Assembly (NCBI RefSeq): GCF_035989305.1
Contig: NZ_CP108514.1
Location: forward strand, 3,968,501 to 4,032,500
Source: Streptomyces sp. NBC_01233
Lineage (GTDB): Bacteria > Actinomycetota > Actinomycetes > Streptomycetales > Streptomycetaceae
Direction: 5' to 3'
Length of the DNA: 64,000 nucleotides
Position 1 is the stretch's first letter. Each line of letters starts with the position of its first letter. A program made the translations under genes and the position numbers. A model generated the notes under the pieces. It did no database searches and had not been told where the DNA came from. It saw nothing but the letters and a program-made list of their open reading frames with translations. Shown one piece after another: positions 35,259-43,197 of the stretch.

Positions 35259-35474
35259 GGAATCGAGTCCCACCCCGCCCGACCGGACACGGTGGAGGTG
35301 TGGTTCACCGCCCCGCCCGAACCGGACCCGGGCCCGGATGCCGCCCCGGACCCGCAGCGGCGGTACCTGCGGTGGGCCCTGCCGGACGACGGCCGTCCGC
35401 CCACGGCCCAGGCCGCCGCCGCGCTGGAGCTGCTCTCGGCCACCGACCCGCGGGCCCTCACGGACGGCGGCTGA
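35259..35474 (+). pseudogene. Small gene split by the IS200/IS605 element
   Basis: After the IS the frame reads GIESHPARPDTVEVWFTAPP and ends LELLSATDPRALTDGG. Its start is across the element: ATG 33376 encodes MIYL just before the left end. Rejoined, it encodes about 75 residues starting MIYL-GIESHPARPDTV. The protein is acidic and of unknown function, originally cotranscribed after the AlkC-like gene. Confidence 0.7.
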
Positions 35475-35480
35475 CCGGGG

Positions 35481-35523
35481 CACGGCAAGGGGGCGCGGCA
35501 GGGCGGTGCCCCACCTTGCCGTG
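35481..35523. terminator. Hairpin between convergent genes
   Basis: CACGGCAAGG and CCTTGCCGTG pair with a 23-nt GC-rich loop, between the split gene and the aldehyde dehydrogenase stop. Confidence 0.65.
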
Positions 35524-35548
35524 TCGGCTCAGCCCGGCTCAGAACGCC

Positions 35549-37021
35549 TCAGCCCGTCCAGACGATCGACTGGATCTCGCTGTACGCGTGCAGCGCGTAC
35601 GAGCCCACGTCGCGCCCCACCCCGCTGCGCTTGAAGCCGCCGAACGGGGCCTCCATGTTCCGGCCGATGGTGTTCACGCCCACCCCGCCCGCCCGCAGCC
35701 GCCGCGCCACGCGGAACGCGCGCGCCGAGTCCCCCGACCACACGTAGCTCAGCAGGCCGAAGTCGCTGTCGTTGGCCAGCCGGACCGCCTCGTCCTCGTC
35801 CCCGTCGAAGGGGACGACCACGACCACCGGGCCGAAGATCTCCTCGCGCACCACCCGCATGTCGTTCGTGCAGTCGACGAGGAGGGTCGGGGCCACGTAG
35901 AAGCCCTTGCCGCCCTCCCCCACCACCGGGCGCTCGCCGCCGTACGTGATCCGCGCGCCCTCCTTCTTCCCCAGCTCGACGTACGACTCCACCCGGTCCC
36001 GGTGCACCGCCGAGATCACCGGGCCCACCACCGTGCCGGCCGCCGCCGGGTCGCCGACCTTCATGAAGGCCAGGTAGCCGGCGAGCTTCTCGATCAGCCG
36101 GTCGTAGACGGAACGGTGCGCGATCACCCGGGTCGGGGCGGTGCAGATCTGCCCGGAGTAGAAGGAGAAGGTCGTCCCGATCCCCATCACGGCCGCGTCC
36201 AGGTCCGCGTCCCCGAAGACGATCGCCGCACCCTTGCCGCCGAGCTCCATCAGCTGCCGCTTCATCGTGCGGCCGCAGACCTCCGCGATGCGCTGCCCGA
36301 CGCCCGTGGAACCGGTGAAGGACACCATGTCCACGTACGGGGAGTCCACGGCGGCCTCGCCGACCTCCACCGACCGGCCGTTCACCACGTTCACCACACC
36401 CGCCGGCACCCCGGCCTCGTGCAGCGCCTGCGCCATCTTGAAGACGGACAGCGGGTCCTGCGGCGCCGGCTTCACGACGACCGTGTTGCCCATGGCCAGG
36501 GCCGGGGCCACCTTGCCCGCCGGGTTCGCCCACGGGTTGTTGTACGAGGTGATGCAGGTGACCACGCCGACCGGCTGGCGCACCTCCAGCGCGCCCAGGA
36601 TGCTCGCCCGCCCCATCGGGCCGGCCTCCGTGACCTGCGGCGGGAGGCCCTTCTCGACGGGTTCGAGGGCCCCGCGCGCGTACCGGCGGAAGCGGGCCAC
36701 GCCGACGCCGACCTGCATGCCCCGCGCGATCCCGGTGGGCGCGCCCGTCTCCGCCCGGGCCAGCGCCGTCCACGGTTCGAACTCCCGCTGCATGATGTCC
36801 GCGGCCCGGTCGAGGATCGCCGCCCGCGCCTCGGGCTGCGTACGGGACCAGCCCTCGAAGGCCTCGGCCGCGGCGCGGGCCGCCTCCTCGACCTGCCCGC
36901 GCGAGGCCTCGGGCGCGAGCCCGACCACCGACTCGTCCGCCGGGTTGACCACCTCGTAGTGGCCGCCGGCGGGCTCCACCCACTCGCCGCCGATGTAGAG
37001 CGGCTGCGGCGCCTCGGTCAT
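35549..37021 (-). CDS. Aldehyde dehydrogenase family protein
   Basis: A 490-residue NAD(P)-dependent ALDH. ATG 37021 overlaps the stop of the amidohydrolase (ATGA), so the two are coupled. The cofactor region is FTGSTGVGQRIAEVCG, the catalytic Glu is in MELGGKGAAIVF, the catalytic Cys in SGQICTAPTR, and the C-terminal motif is EEIFGPVVVVVPF. All key residues are present. It would oxidise an aldehyde released upstream in the block's pathway. Confidence 0.95.
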   Translation of the reverse strand: MTEAPQPLYIGGEWVEPAGGHYEVVNPADESVVGLAPEASRGQVEEAARAAAEAFEGWSRTQPEARAAILDRAADIMQREFEPWTALARAETGAPTGIARGMQVGVGVARFRRYARGALEPVEKGLPPQVTEAGPMGRASILGALEVRQPVGVVTCITSYNNPWANPAGKVAPALAMGNTVVVKPAPQDPLSVFKMAQALHEAGVPAGVVNVVNGRSVEVGEAAVDSPYVDMVSFTGSTGVGQRIAEVCGRTMKRQLMELGGKGAAIVFGDADLDAAVMGIGTTFSFYSGQICTAPTRVIAHRSVYDRLIEKLAGYLAFMKVGDPAAAGTVVGPVISAVHRDRVESYVELGKKEGARITYGGERPVVGEGGKGFYVAPTLLVDCTNDMRVVREEIFGPVVVVVPFDGDEDEAVRLANDSDFGLLSYVWSGDSARAFRVARRLRAGGVGVNTIGRNMEAPFGGFKRSGVGRDVGSYALHAYSEIQSIVWTG

Positions 37022-38757
37022 CGGGTGCTCACCGTCCTCGTGTCCCGGCCGGACCGGAGCACGATGCCCGGCACCGCGCCCGTCACCTCGTCGTCGCGGA
37101 TGGTCTCCACGCCGTTGACCCGTACCGAGACGATGCCGATGGCCCGCGCGTCCAGCCGCGGGCTGTCCCCGGGCAGGTCGTGCACGAGCGTCGCCGGGCC
37201 CGCCTCGATGCGTTCCGGGTCGAAGAGGACCAGGTCCGCGTGGTAGCCCTCGGCGATGCGGCCGCGCTCGCGCAGCCCGAACAGCCGGGCCGGGTCGTCC
37301 GTGAGCATCCGTACCGCCTGCTCCAGCGGCACCAGCTTGCGGCCGCGCAGGCAGTCGCCGAGGAAACGGGTCGTGTACGGGGCCCCGCACATCCGGTCCA
37401 GGTGGGCGCCGGCGTCGGAGCCGCCGAGCATGACGTCCTCGTGCTGCCAGGTCTCGGCGCGCAGCGCCCAGCTGGCCGGGTCGTTGTCGGTGGGCATCGG
37501 CCACAGGACCGTGCGCAGGTCGTCGTCGGCGCAGATCTCCACCAGGCAGTGGAAGGGGTCCTGGCCGCGCTCGGCCGCGATGTCGTTGACGACGCGCCCG
37601 GAGAGGCCCTCGTTCTCCTTGCTGTACGTGTCGCCGATGACGTACCGGCCGAAGTCGGCGAGGCGCCGGAAGACGCCGGCCTCCTTGCTGTCGGCGCGGC
37701 TCAGCATCTCGGCGCGCACGCCGGCGTCGCGGAGCCTCTCGATCCGCTCGGGGACGGGCAGGCCGAGGATCTCGCCCCAGCCGGGGATGAGGTTCAGGGC
37801 GCAGAAGGTCCCCAGCGACATGTTCATGGGGGTGAGGATCGGCATGGTCAGCGCGACGATGCGGCCGCCGGCCTTGCGGGCGCGCTCGCTGGGGATCAGC
37901 TGGCGCGGGACCCGCTCGGGAACGGAGGCGTCGATGGTGAGGACGTTCCAGTTCAGGGGGCGCCCGGCGGCCGCGCTCATGTCGACGAAGAGGTCGATCT
38001 CGTCGTCCGAGAACTGGTCGAGGCAGCCGGCGACGATCGCTTCGAGCTGGGTGCCCTCGTGTTCGGCGACGGCCTCGGAGAGCGCGAGGAGCTCGGCCGG
38101 CCCGGCGTGCCGGGAGGCGACGGGGGCGCCGGAGCCGTCGGAGTGGGTGGAGGACTGGGTGGTGGACAGGCCCCAGGCGCCGGCGTTCATGGCGTCGTGG
38201 AAGAGATCGAGCATCTGCTGCATCTGCTCGGGAGTGGGCTGCCCGCCGACGGCGTCCTCGCCCATGACGTGGCGGCGCAGGGCGCAGTGGCCGACCATGA
38301 ACCCGGCGTTGACGGCGATCCGGCCCTCCAGCGCGTCGAGGTACTCGCCGAAGGTGGACCAGGTCCAGTCGACGCCCTCCTCCAGGGCCTTGAGGGCCAT
38401 GCCCTCGACCTTGCTCATCATGCGGCGCGTGTAGTCGGCGTCTTCCGGGCGGGCCGGGTTGAGCGGCGCCAGGGTGAAGCCGCAGTTGCCGCCGGCGACG
38501 GTGGTCACGCCGTGGTTCATGGAGGGCGTGGCGTAGGGGTCCCAGAAGAGCTGGGCGTCGTAGTGCGTGTGGGGGTCGACGAAGCCGGGGGCGAGGACCA
38601 GGCCGGTGGCGTCCTCGCTGGTACGGGCCTCTTCGGTGACGCTGCCGGGTGCGGCGATCACGGCTATCCGGCCGTCGCGTATCCCCACGTCGGCGACGCG
38701 GGCGGGGGCGCCGGTGCCGTCCACGACGGTCGCGCCCTTGATCAGGTGGTCGAGCAT
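37018..38757 (-). CDS. D-aminoacylase / N-acyl-D-amino-acid deacylase-like amidohydrolase
   Basis: A 579-residue metallo-dependent amidohydrolase from ATG 38757. The N-terminal beta sandwich leads into LAPGFVDPHTHYDAQLFWDP (HxH metal site). Further motifs are GVTTVAGGNCGFTLAP with the bridging Cys typical of the D-aminoacylase group, and the late metal Asp in MLGGSDAGAHLDRMCGAP. It would hydrolyse an amide, lactam or lactone bond. The ALDH gene follows with ATGA overlap. No copy of the shared operator was found upstream. Confidence 0.9.
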   Translation of the reverse strand: MLDHLIKGATVVDGTGAPARVADVGIRDGRIAVIAAPGSVTEEARTSEDATGLVLAPGFVDPHTHYDAQLFWDPYATPSMNHGVTTVAGGNCGFTLAPLNPARPEDADYTRRMMSKVEGMALKALEEGVDWTWSTFGEYLDALEGRIAVNAGFMVGHCALRRHVMGEDAVGGQPTPEQMQQMLDLFHDAMNAGAWGLSTTQSSTHSDGSGAPVASRHAGPAELLALSEAVAEHEGTQLEAIVAGCLDQFSDDEIDLFVDMSAAAGRPLNWNVLTIDASVPERVPRQLIPSERARKAGGRIVALTMPILTPMNMSLGTFCALNLIPGWGEILGLPVPERIERLRDAGVRAEMLSRADSKEAGVFRRLADFGRYVIGDTYSKENEGLSGRVVNDIAAERGQDPFHCLVEICADDDLRTVLWPMPTDNDPASWALRAETWQHEDVMLGGSDAGAHLDRMCGAPYTTRFLGDCLRGRKLVPLEQAVRMLTDDPARLFGLRERGRIAEGYHADLVLFDPERIEAGPATLVHDLPGDSPRLDARAIGIVSVRVNGVETIRDDEVTGAVPGIVLRSGRDTRTVSTR

Positions 38758-38804
38758 GACGTCCCTTCTGCCGGTGTTCGCGTTGCGGCCGTACTGGACA
38801 TCCG

Positions 38805-38969
38805 CCTCAAGCGCCGGCGGGGCTGGGTATTTCAGCCTCGCCGGTGTTTGAGTGGGGGTCCCCCCGGACGAAGTCTGGGGGAGGGTCCGGGCAGAGCCCG
38901 GTGCCCGGCGGAGCCGGGTTTCCTGGGGCTCCGCCCCAGACCCCGCGCCTCAAACGCCGGCGGGGCTGG
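38805..38969. repeat. REP-like intergenic repeats
   Basis: Three related copies of a 20-bp element around CTCAAACGCCGGCGGGGCTG: direct at 38805-38825 (one change) and 38948-38969, inverted at 38833-38852. Between them lie GC hairpins such as TGGGGCTCCGCCCCAGA. This resembles repeated intergenic elements common in Streptomyces. The remaining 38970-39141 also has GC palindromes but no gene. Confidence 0.7.
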
Positions 38970-39141
38970 ACATGGCTAGCGTGAGCGTGGCAGTGCGGGG
39001 TGCGGGGGCGGAGCCCCGACCGCGGCGCGGCACCCGCGTGCCCCGGCCGGAGGCCGCCGGGCGGCCGCGGCCTCGGCATGGCCTCCGGCCGGGGCCGGTG
39101 CCGGGACGGCGGTCCGGGAAGACACCGTCCCCGTCGCCGGG

Positions 39142-40272
39142 TCAGACGGCCTGGCGGAAGCGGGTGGTGCGGTGCACCGGGTCCGTGTCTATCTCCGGGA
39201 TCACGTGCTCGCCGATGAGCTTGATCGTGGTCATCGTGTCCTCGTACGAGACCCCGGTCGGCAGACCGAAGGAGAGCTGGTCGGCGCCCGCCTGCTCCCA
39301 GCGCTTGCACTGGGCGCGGACCTCCGACGGGTCACCGCAGATGAGCAGTTCCTCCGCGATCAGCAGCTCGATGATCTCCGCGTTGTACTCCGGCAGGGTC
39401 TCCGGCCACTGCGGGATCGCCTCCGGCCGCGGGAAGGTGTCGTGGTAGCGGAAGACCAGCGACTGGAAGCGGTTCATGTTCGCGTTGACCGCGATCTCCA
39501 CCGCCTTGTCGTGCGTCTCCGCACAGATCGCGGTCGAGGTGACCATCACGTTGTCGTTGACGAAGGCGCCGATCGCCTTGGCCTCCCGGATCGCCGTCTT
39601 GTACTGGTCGAGGACCCACTCCATGTCCGAGACCTTCTGGACGCTGAAGCCGAGGACGCCCAGGCCCTTCTTCGCCGCCATCGCGTACGAGGACGGGGAC
39701 CCGGCAGCGTACCACATGGCCGGGTGCGCCTTCCCGTACGGCTTGGGGAAGATCTTCCGCGGCGGCAGCGACCAGTGCTTGCCCTGGAACCCCTCGTACT
39801 CCTCCTGGAGGAACATCTTGGGGAATTCCGCGATGGTCTCCTCCCAGATCTCCTTGGTGCCGTTCATGTCCTCGATGCCGGGAAGGAAGCCGAGGATCTC
39901 GTGGCTCCCCGCGCCGCGGCCGGTGCCGAATTCGAAGCGGCCCTTGGAGAGGTGGTCGAGCATGGCGACCTTCTCGGCCACCTTGACCGGGTGGTTCACC
40001 GGGGCGAGCGGGTTGAAGATGCCGGAGCCGAGGTGGATGCGCTCGGTGGCGTGGGCGAGGTACCCGAGGAACACCTCGTTCGCCGACAGGTGCGAGTACT
40101 CCTCCAGGAAGTGGTGCTCGGAGGCCCAGGCGTACTTGAAGCCAGACTTGTCCGCCTGGATGACGTACTCGGTCTCCTCGATCAGCGCCTTGTGCTCTGC
40201 CTCGGGGTCGACCTTGGACCGCGCCTCAGGCACGTATCCCTGCACAAAGAGCCCGAATTCCAAGGGGTTCAC
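39142..40272 (-). CDS. LLM-class flavin/F420-dependent oxidoreductase (regulon member)
   Basis: A 376-residue luciferase-like monooxygenase-fold protein from GTG 40272, with AAAGGACG upstream. Motifs include FKYAWASEHHFLEEYSHLSA, ATERIHLGSGIFNPLAPVNH and LDHLSKGRFEFGTGRGAGSH. The long insertions match the alkanal-monooxygenase-like branch rather than TIGR03619, so FMN or F420 are both possible. Two operator copies precede it, one 14 bp from the start. It probably performs a Baeyer-Villiger-type or hydroxylation/reduction step (inference). Confidence 0.88.
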   Translation of the reverse strand: MNPLEFGLFVQGYVPEARSKVDPEAEHKALIEETEYVIQADKSGFKYAWASEHHFLEEYSHLSANEVFLGYLAHATERIHLGSGIFNPLAPVNHPVKVAEKVAMLDHLSKGRFEFGTGRGAGSHEILGFLPGIEDMNGTKEIWEETIAEFPKMFLQEEYEGFQGKHWSLPPRKIFPKPYGKAHPAMWYAAGSPSSYAMAAKKGLGVLGFSVQKVSDMEWVLDQYKTAIREAKAIGAFVNDNVMVTSTAICAETHDKAVEIAVNANMNRFQSLVFRYHDTFPRPEAIPQWPETLPEYNAEIIELLIAEELLICGDPSEVRAQCKRWEQAGADQLSFGLPTGVSYEDTMTTIKLIGEHVIPEIDTDPVHRTTRFRQAV

Positions 40273-40285
40273 CGTCCTTTGGTTT

Positions 40286-40300
40286 CTGACGTTGCGTCAG
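40286..40300. promoter_or_regulatory. Operator copy 3, CTGACG-TTG-CGTCAG
   Basis: A perfect 6-3-6 palindrome 14 bp upstream of the LLM start (40272). Confidence 0.8.
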
Positions 40301-40346
40301 ATTTGATGTCTCGACTGTTCCATCGCGGGGGCGGGAGCGTCAATAC

Positions 40347-40361
40347 CTGACGCTCCATCAG
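40347..40361. promoter_or_regulatory. Operator copy 4, CTGACG-CTC-CATCAG
   Basis: One arm differs by a single base. It sits next to a TTGACG -35-like hexamer (minus strand, 40343-40338) with AACAGT 18 bp further, so it overlaps the probable promoter of the LLM gene. Copies 3 and 4 are 61 bp apart. Confidence 0.75.
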
Positions 40362-40377
40362 ATAGGTCGGCGGACCG

Positions 40378-41169
40378 CTACAGGATGCTGACGCCCGCCA
40401 TCCAGCCGCCGTCGATGACGAACGGCTGGCCGGTGATGTACGAGGAGTCCTCGCCGGTCAGGAAGAGCGCCAGCTTGGCGATCTCCTCCGGCCGGCCCAC
40501 CCGCCCCATCGGGACCACCCGCTTGTAGAGCTCCGCCATCGCGTCCCTGGCCTCGTCGGTCATGTTCGCCGGGTCCAGCAGCCCCGGATTGGCCATCGGG
40601 GTGTCCACGGCGCCCGGGCACATCGCGTTGACCCGGATCCCCTTGGCCGCCAGCTCCAGCGCGGCCACCCGGGTGAGGCCGAGGACGGCCGCCTTGGTGG
40701 CGGCGTAGGTGCCGACGTACGCCATGCCCGTCAGGCCGGTGTACGAGGAGGTGTTGACGATGGTGCCGCCACCGGCCGCCTCGATCTCGGGGGCCACCGT
40801 CTTGATGCCGAGGAAGGCTCCGACCTGGTTGACCTGGACCACCTGCTGGAACTCCTCCAGCGGGGTCGAGGTCAGCTCGTTGAAGCGCAGGATGCCCGCG
40901 TTGTTGACCAGGCCGTCGATCCGGCCGAAGGACTCCTTCGCCGCGGCGACCGCGGCCGCCCAGTCCTCCTCGCGGCTCACGTCCATCCGCACGTACCGGG
41001 CCCGGTCCTCGCCTATGTCCTTGGCCACCGCCGCGCCCTGCTCGTCCAGCACGTCGCCGAGGAGCACCTCGGCGCCCTCGGCGGCGAAGAGCCGGGCCTC
41101 CTGCTCGCCCTGGCCGCGTGCCGCGCCGGTGATGATGACGACGCGCCCGTCCAGCTTGCCCATGGTCAT
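40378..41169 (-). CDS. Short-chain dehydrogenase/reductase
   Basis: A 263-residue classical SDR. The cofactor motif is VIITGAARGQGEQEARLFAA, then NNAGI, catalytic Ser in NTSSYTGL, and YAATKAAV with Tyr and Lys. It ends GQPFVIDGGWMAG. It is 18 bp downstream of the LLM gene at 41188-42135 and probably in its operon. This is the 3-alpha/20-beta-hydroxysteroid dehydrogenase-like branch, so a cyclic alcohol or ketone is a reasonable guess for the substrate. Confidence 0.95.
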   Translation of the reverse strand: MTMGKLDGRVVIITGAARGQGEQEARLFAAEGAEVLLGDVLDEQGAAVAKDIGEDRARYVRMDVSREEDWAAAVAAAKESFGRIDGLVNNAGILRFNELTSTPLEEFQQVVQVNQVGAFLGIKTVAPEIEAAGGGTIVNTSSYTGLTGMAYVGTYAATKAAVLGLTRVAALELAAKGIRVNAMCPGAVDTPMANPGLLDPANMTDEARDAMAELYKRVVPMGRVGRPEEIAKLALFLTGEDSSYITGQPFVIDGGWMAGVSIL

Positions 41170-41187
41170 GCTCCTGATCGTCTCGGC

Positions 41188-42135
41188 CTAGTCGTTGAGG
41201 AGGGGGCCGACCTCGGCCCCGAAAGCGGTGATCTGGTCGGTCAGTTCGCCGCGGTCGCGGCTGCGGAAGCGGACCTGGATCTGGTCCACGCCGAGCGCCT
41301 TGTACTCCCGCAGGGACTCCGCGAGCACCTCCGCCTTGCCGGTGAGGGTCCGGCGGCCGGTGTCCCAGCCGGGCTCGCCCACGTACAGCGCCTCGGTGAT
41401 CGCGCCGAACTCGAAGGGGCCCTCGACCCCGGCCCCGGCGCGCAGCTCCCCGATACGGGCGATCTGCGCGGGGAGCTTGTCGCGCGGGTCCCCCTGCGGG
41501 AGCCAGCCGTCCCCGCGGACCGCGGCCCGGCGGACGGCGGCGGGCGAGGAACCGCCGACCCAGACGGGGATCCGCTCCTGCGCGGGCCGCGGCAGCTGGC
41601 CGAGGTCCTTGAAGGAGAACAGCTCGCCCTCGAACTGCGGGTACTCCTCGGGACCCAGCGCCGCCCGCAGCGCGTCCAGGGTCTCGTCGAGCACGGCCCC
41701 GCGGCGGGCGAAGTCCACGCCGAGGATCTCGAACTCCTCCTGGACGTGCCCCGCGCCGACGCCGAGGATCAGCCGGCCGCCCGAGAGGTGGTCGAGGGTG
41801 GCGTACTGCTTGGCGCTGACCAGCGGGTGGCGCAGCCCGAGGATCGCCACGTGGCTCATCAGCCGCACGCGCTCGGTGACCCCGGCGAGGAAGGACAGGG
41901 TGGCCACGGGGTCGTACCAGACGGTGCTCATGGGGCCGGCGAGCCGCCGCGGGATGGCCACGTGGTCGCAGGTGGCCACGTACCCGAAGCCGGCCCGGTC
42001 GGCGGCCCGCGCGATCTCGGCGAGATCCGCGGCGGTGGCCGACGCCTCCCAGGGCTCGGCGTAGATGGTGCTCTGCGACTGGACCGGGAGCTGCATCCCG
42101 TAGACCAGCCGACCTTCCGGAAATACGCGCGCCAT
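41188..42135 (-). CDS. LLM-class F420-dependent oxidoreductase, TIGR03619-like (regulon member)
   Basis: A 315-residue protein from ATG 42135. Motifs include FGYVATCDHVAIPRRLAGPM, TERVRLMSHVAILGLRHPLV, LDHLSGGRLILGVGAGHVQE and IPVWVGGSSPAAVRRAA. First gene of a two-gene operon with the SDR. Operator copy 5 lies 62 bp upstream, between this gene and the divergent SUKH gene. Confidence 0.92.
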   Translation of the reverse strand: MARVFPEGRLVYGMQLPVQSQSTIYAEPWEASATAADLAEIARAADRAGFGYVATCDHVAIPRRLAGPMSTVWYDPVATLSFLAGVTERVRLMSHVAILGLRHPLVSAKQYATLDHLSGGRLILGVGAGHVQEEFEILGVDFARRGAVLDETLDALRAALGPEEYPQFEGELFSFKDLGQLPRPAQERIPVWVGGSSPAAVRRAAVRGDGWLPQGDPRDKLPAQIARIGELRAGAGVEGPFEFGAITEALYVGEPGWDTGRRTLTGKAEVLAESLREYKALGVDQIQVRFRSRDRGELTDQITAFGAEVGPLLND

Positions 42136-42196
42136 GGCGGGCCCGCCTCGCCTTCGTCTGCCGATTCGTCATATCGGTGCCGGGCCATCGTCATAG

Positions 42197-42211
42197 CTGA
42201 CGATCCGTCAG
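42197..42211. promoter_or_regulatory. Operator copy 5, CTGACG-ATC-CGTCAG
   Basis: A perfect 6-3-6 palindrome in the divergent region. It is 62 bp from the LLM start and 61 bp from the SUKH-protein ATG, so it may control both. Confidence 0.8.
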
Positions 42212-42272
42212 GCAAGGGGTCCGGCCGGTCCCGCCGCCCGCGGTGTCGGTGGCGTCCGCTTCAATGCCCGTC

Positions 42273-43187
42273 ATGGACGAACAGGAAGAACTCCTCTCGG
42301 CCGTCCACCACCTGGCCTGGCCGGGTACGGGCGATCTGCAGTGTGACGAGCCGGGACACCCGGCGGGACACGTGTGTCTGCCGCTGTCGGACGAGAACGA
42401 CCTCGCCGCACTCCAGGAGGCGCTCGGCGGGCGGTACGGACAACCGCGCAACCTCGCCTCGGGCGGGTACGCCGATCCGACCGCGAGCGCACGGACCGGA
42501 CTGCCGCTGCTGGCCCCGTTCGGCGATCGGATCGTGGAGATGCGCGCGTGGGCGCACGCGGGCCGCTGGATCGGCTGCGGCACCGCCCGCTTCGACGACG
42601 GCGTACGGCTGGTGGCACTGGTCGCGGAACGGGAGGATCCCGCCGCGGACATGGCGGAGATGACGTCCTGGGTGGACGGGGTCGTCGCCGTCACGGGTTG
42701 GGACACGACCCGTGCCCGCACGATCGACTGGGCGTCGGTCGAGACCCGGATCGGGACCGCACTGCCCGGCGACTACAAGCAGCTCGCCGAGCTGTTCGGG
42801 CACGGCGCCTTCGACGGCTACCTCCAGCTCCGCATACCCGGCGCACCTTCCAAGAGCGATGACCTGGTCCTGCACGCCCAGTGGCTGGGCGAGTGGGCCA
42901 GGACGCACCACAGCGGCCTGTGGGAGCCGTACGAGGTCTACCCGGTCCCCGGCGGACTGCTGGAGTGGGCGTCCTCCGAGCAGGCCGACCAGTTCTACTG
43001 GCTCACCGGGGACCCGGACCCCGACCGGTGGCCCATACTCGTGAAGGAGGACATCCCCGACTCGTGGCGGCGCTTCGACGGGACGACCGCCGAGTTCGTC
43101 CACCGCATGCTCACCGACCGCCAGCACCCCTTCTCGACGGCCCGGTACTTCGACACCCACTGGTTCGAGAGCTACGAGACGCCCTAG
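42273..43187 (+). CDS. SMI1/KNR4 (SUKH) family protein
   Basis: 304 residues from ATG 42273; ATG 42264 is an alternative. The N-terminal ~150 residues resemble a fragmentary SUKH-like or unknown domain. The C-terminal half has the SMI1/KNR4 pattern ETRIGTALPGDYKQLAELFG and later VYPVPGGLLEWASSEQADQF. SUKH proteins are often immunity proteins against polymorphic toxins, but no toxin gene is adjacent. The Trp-rich C-terminus (HWFESY) is intact. Confidence 0.8.
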   Translation: MDEQEELLSAVHHLAWPGTGDLQCDEPGHPAGHVCLPLSDENDLAALQEALGGRYGQPRNLASGGYADPTASARTGLPLLAPFGDRIVEMRAWAHAGRWIGCGTARFDDGVRLVALVAEREDPAADMAEMTSWVDGVVAVTGWDTTRARTIDWASVETRIGTALPGDYKQLAELFGHGAFDGYLQLRIPGAPSKSDDLVLHAQWLGEWARTHHSGLWEPYEVYPVPGGLLEWASSEQADQFYWLTGDPDPDRWPILVKEDIPDSWRRFDGTTAEFVHRMLTDRQHPFSTARYFDTHWFESYETP

Positions 43188-43197
43188 GGTGCGGCGG

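Noticed and set aside
38805..38969. CRISPR-like direct repeats
   Set aside because: Only three related copies, one inverted, with unequal spacing and no cas genes; REP-like elements fit better.
42273..43187. Polymorphic toxin immunity locus
   Set aside because: The SUKH fold is often an immunity protein, but no toxin, polyimmunity array or secretion gene is adjacent.
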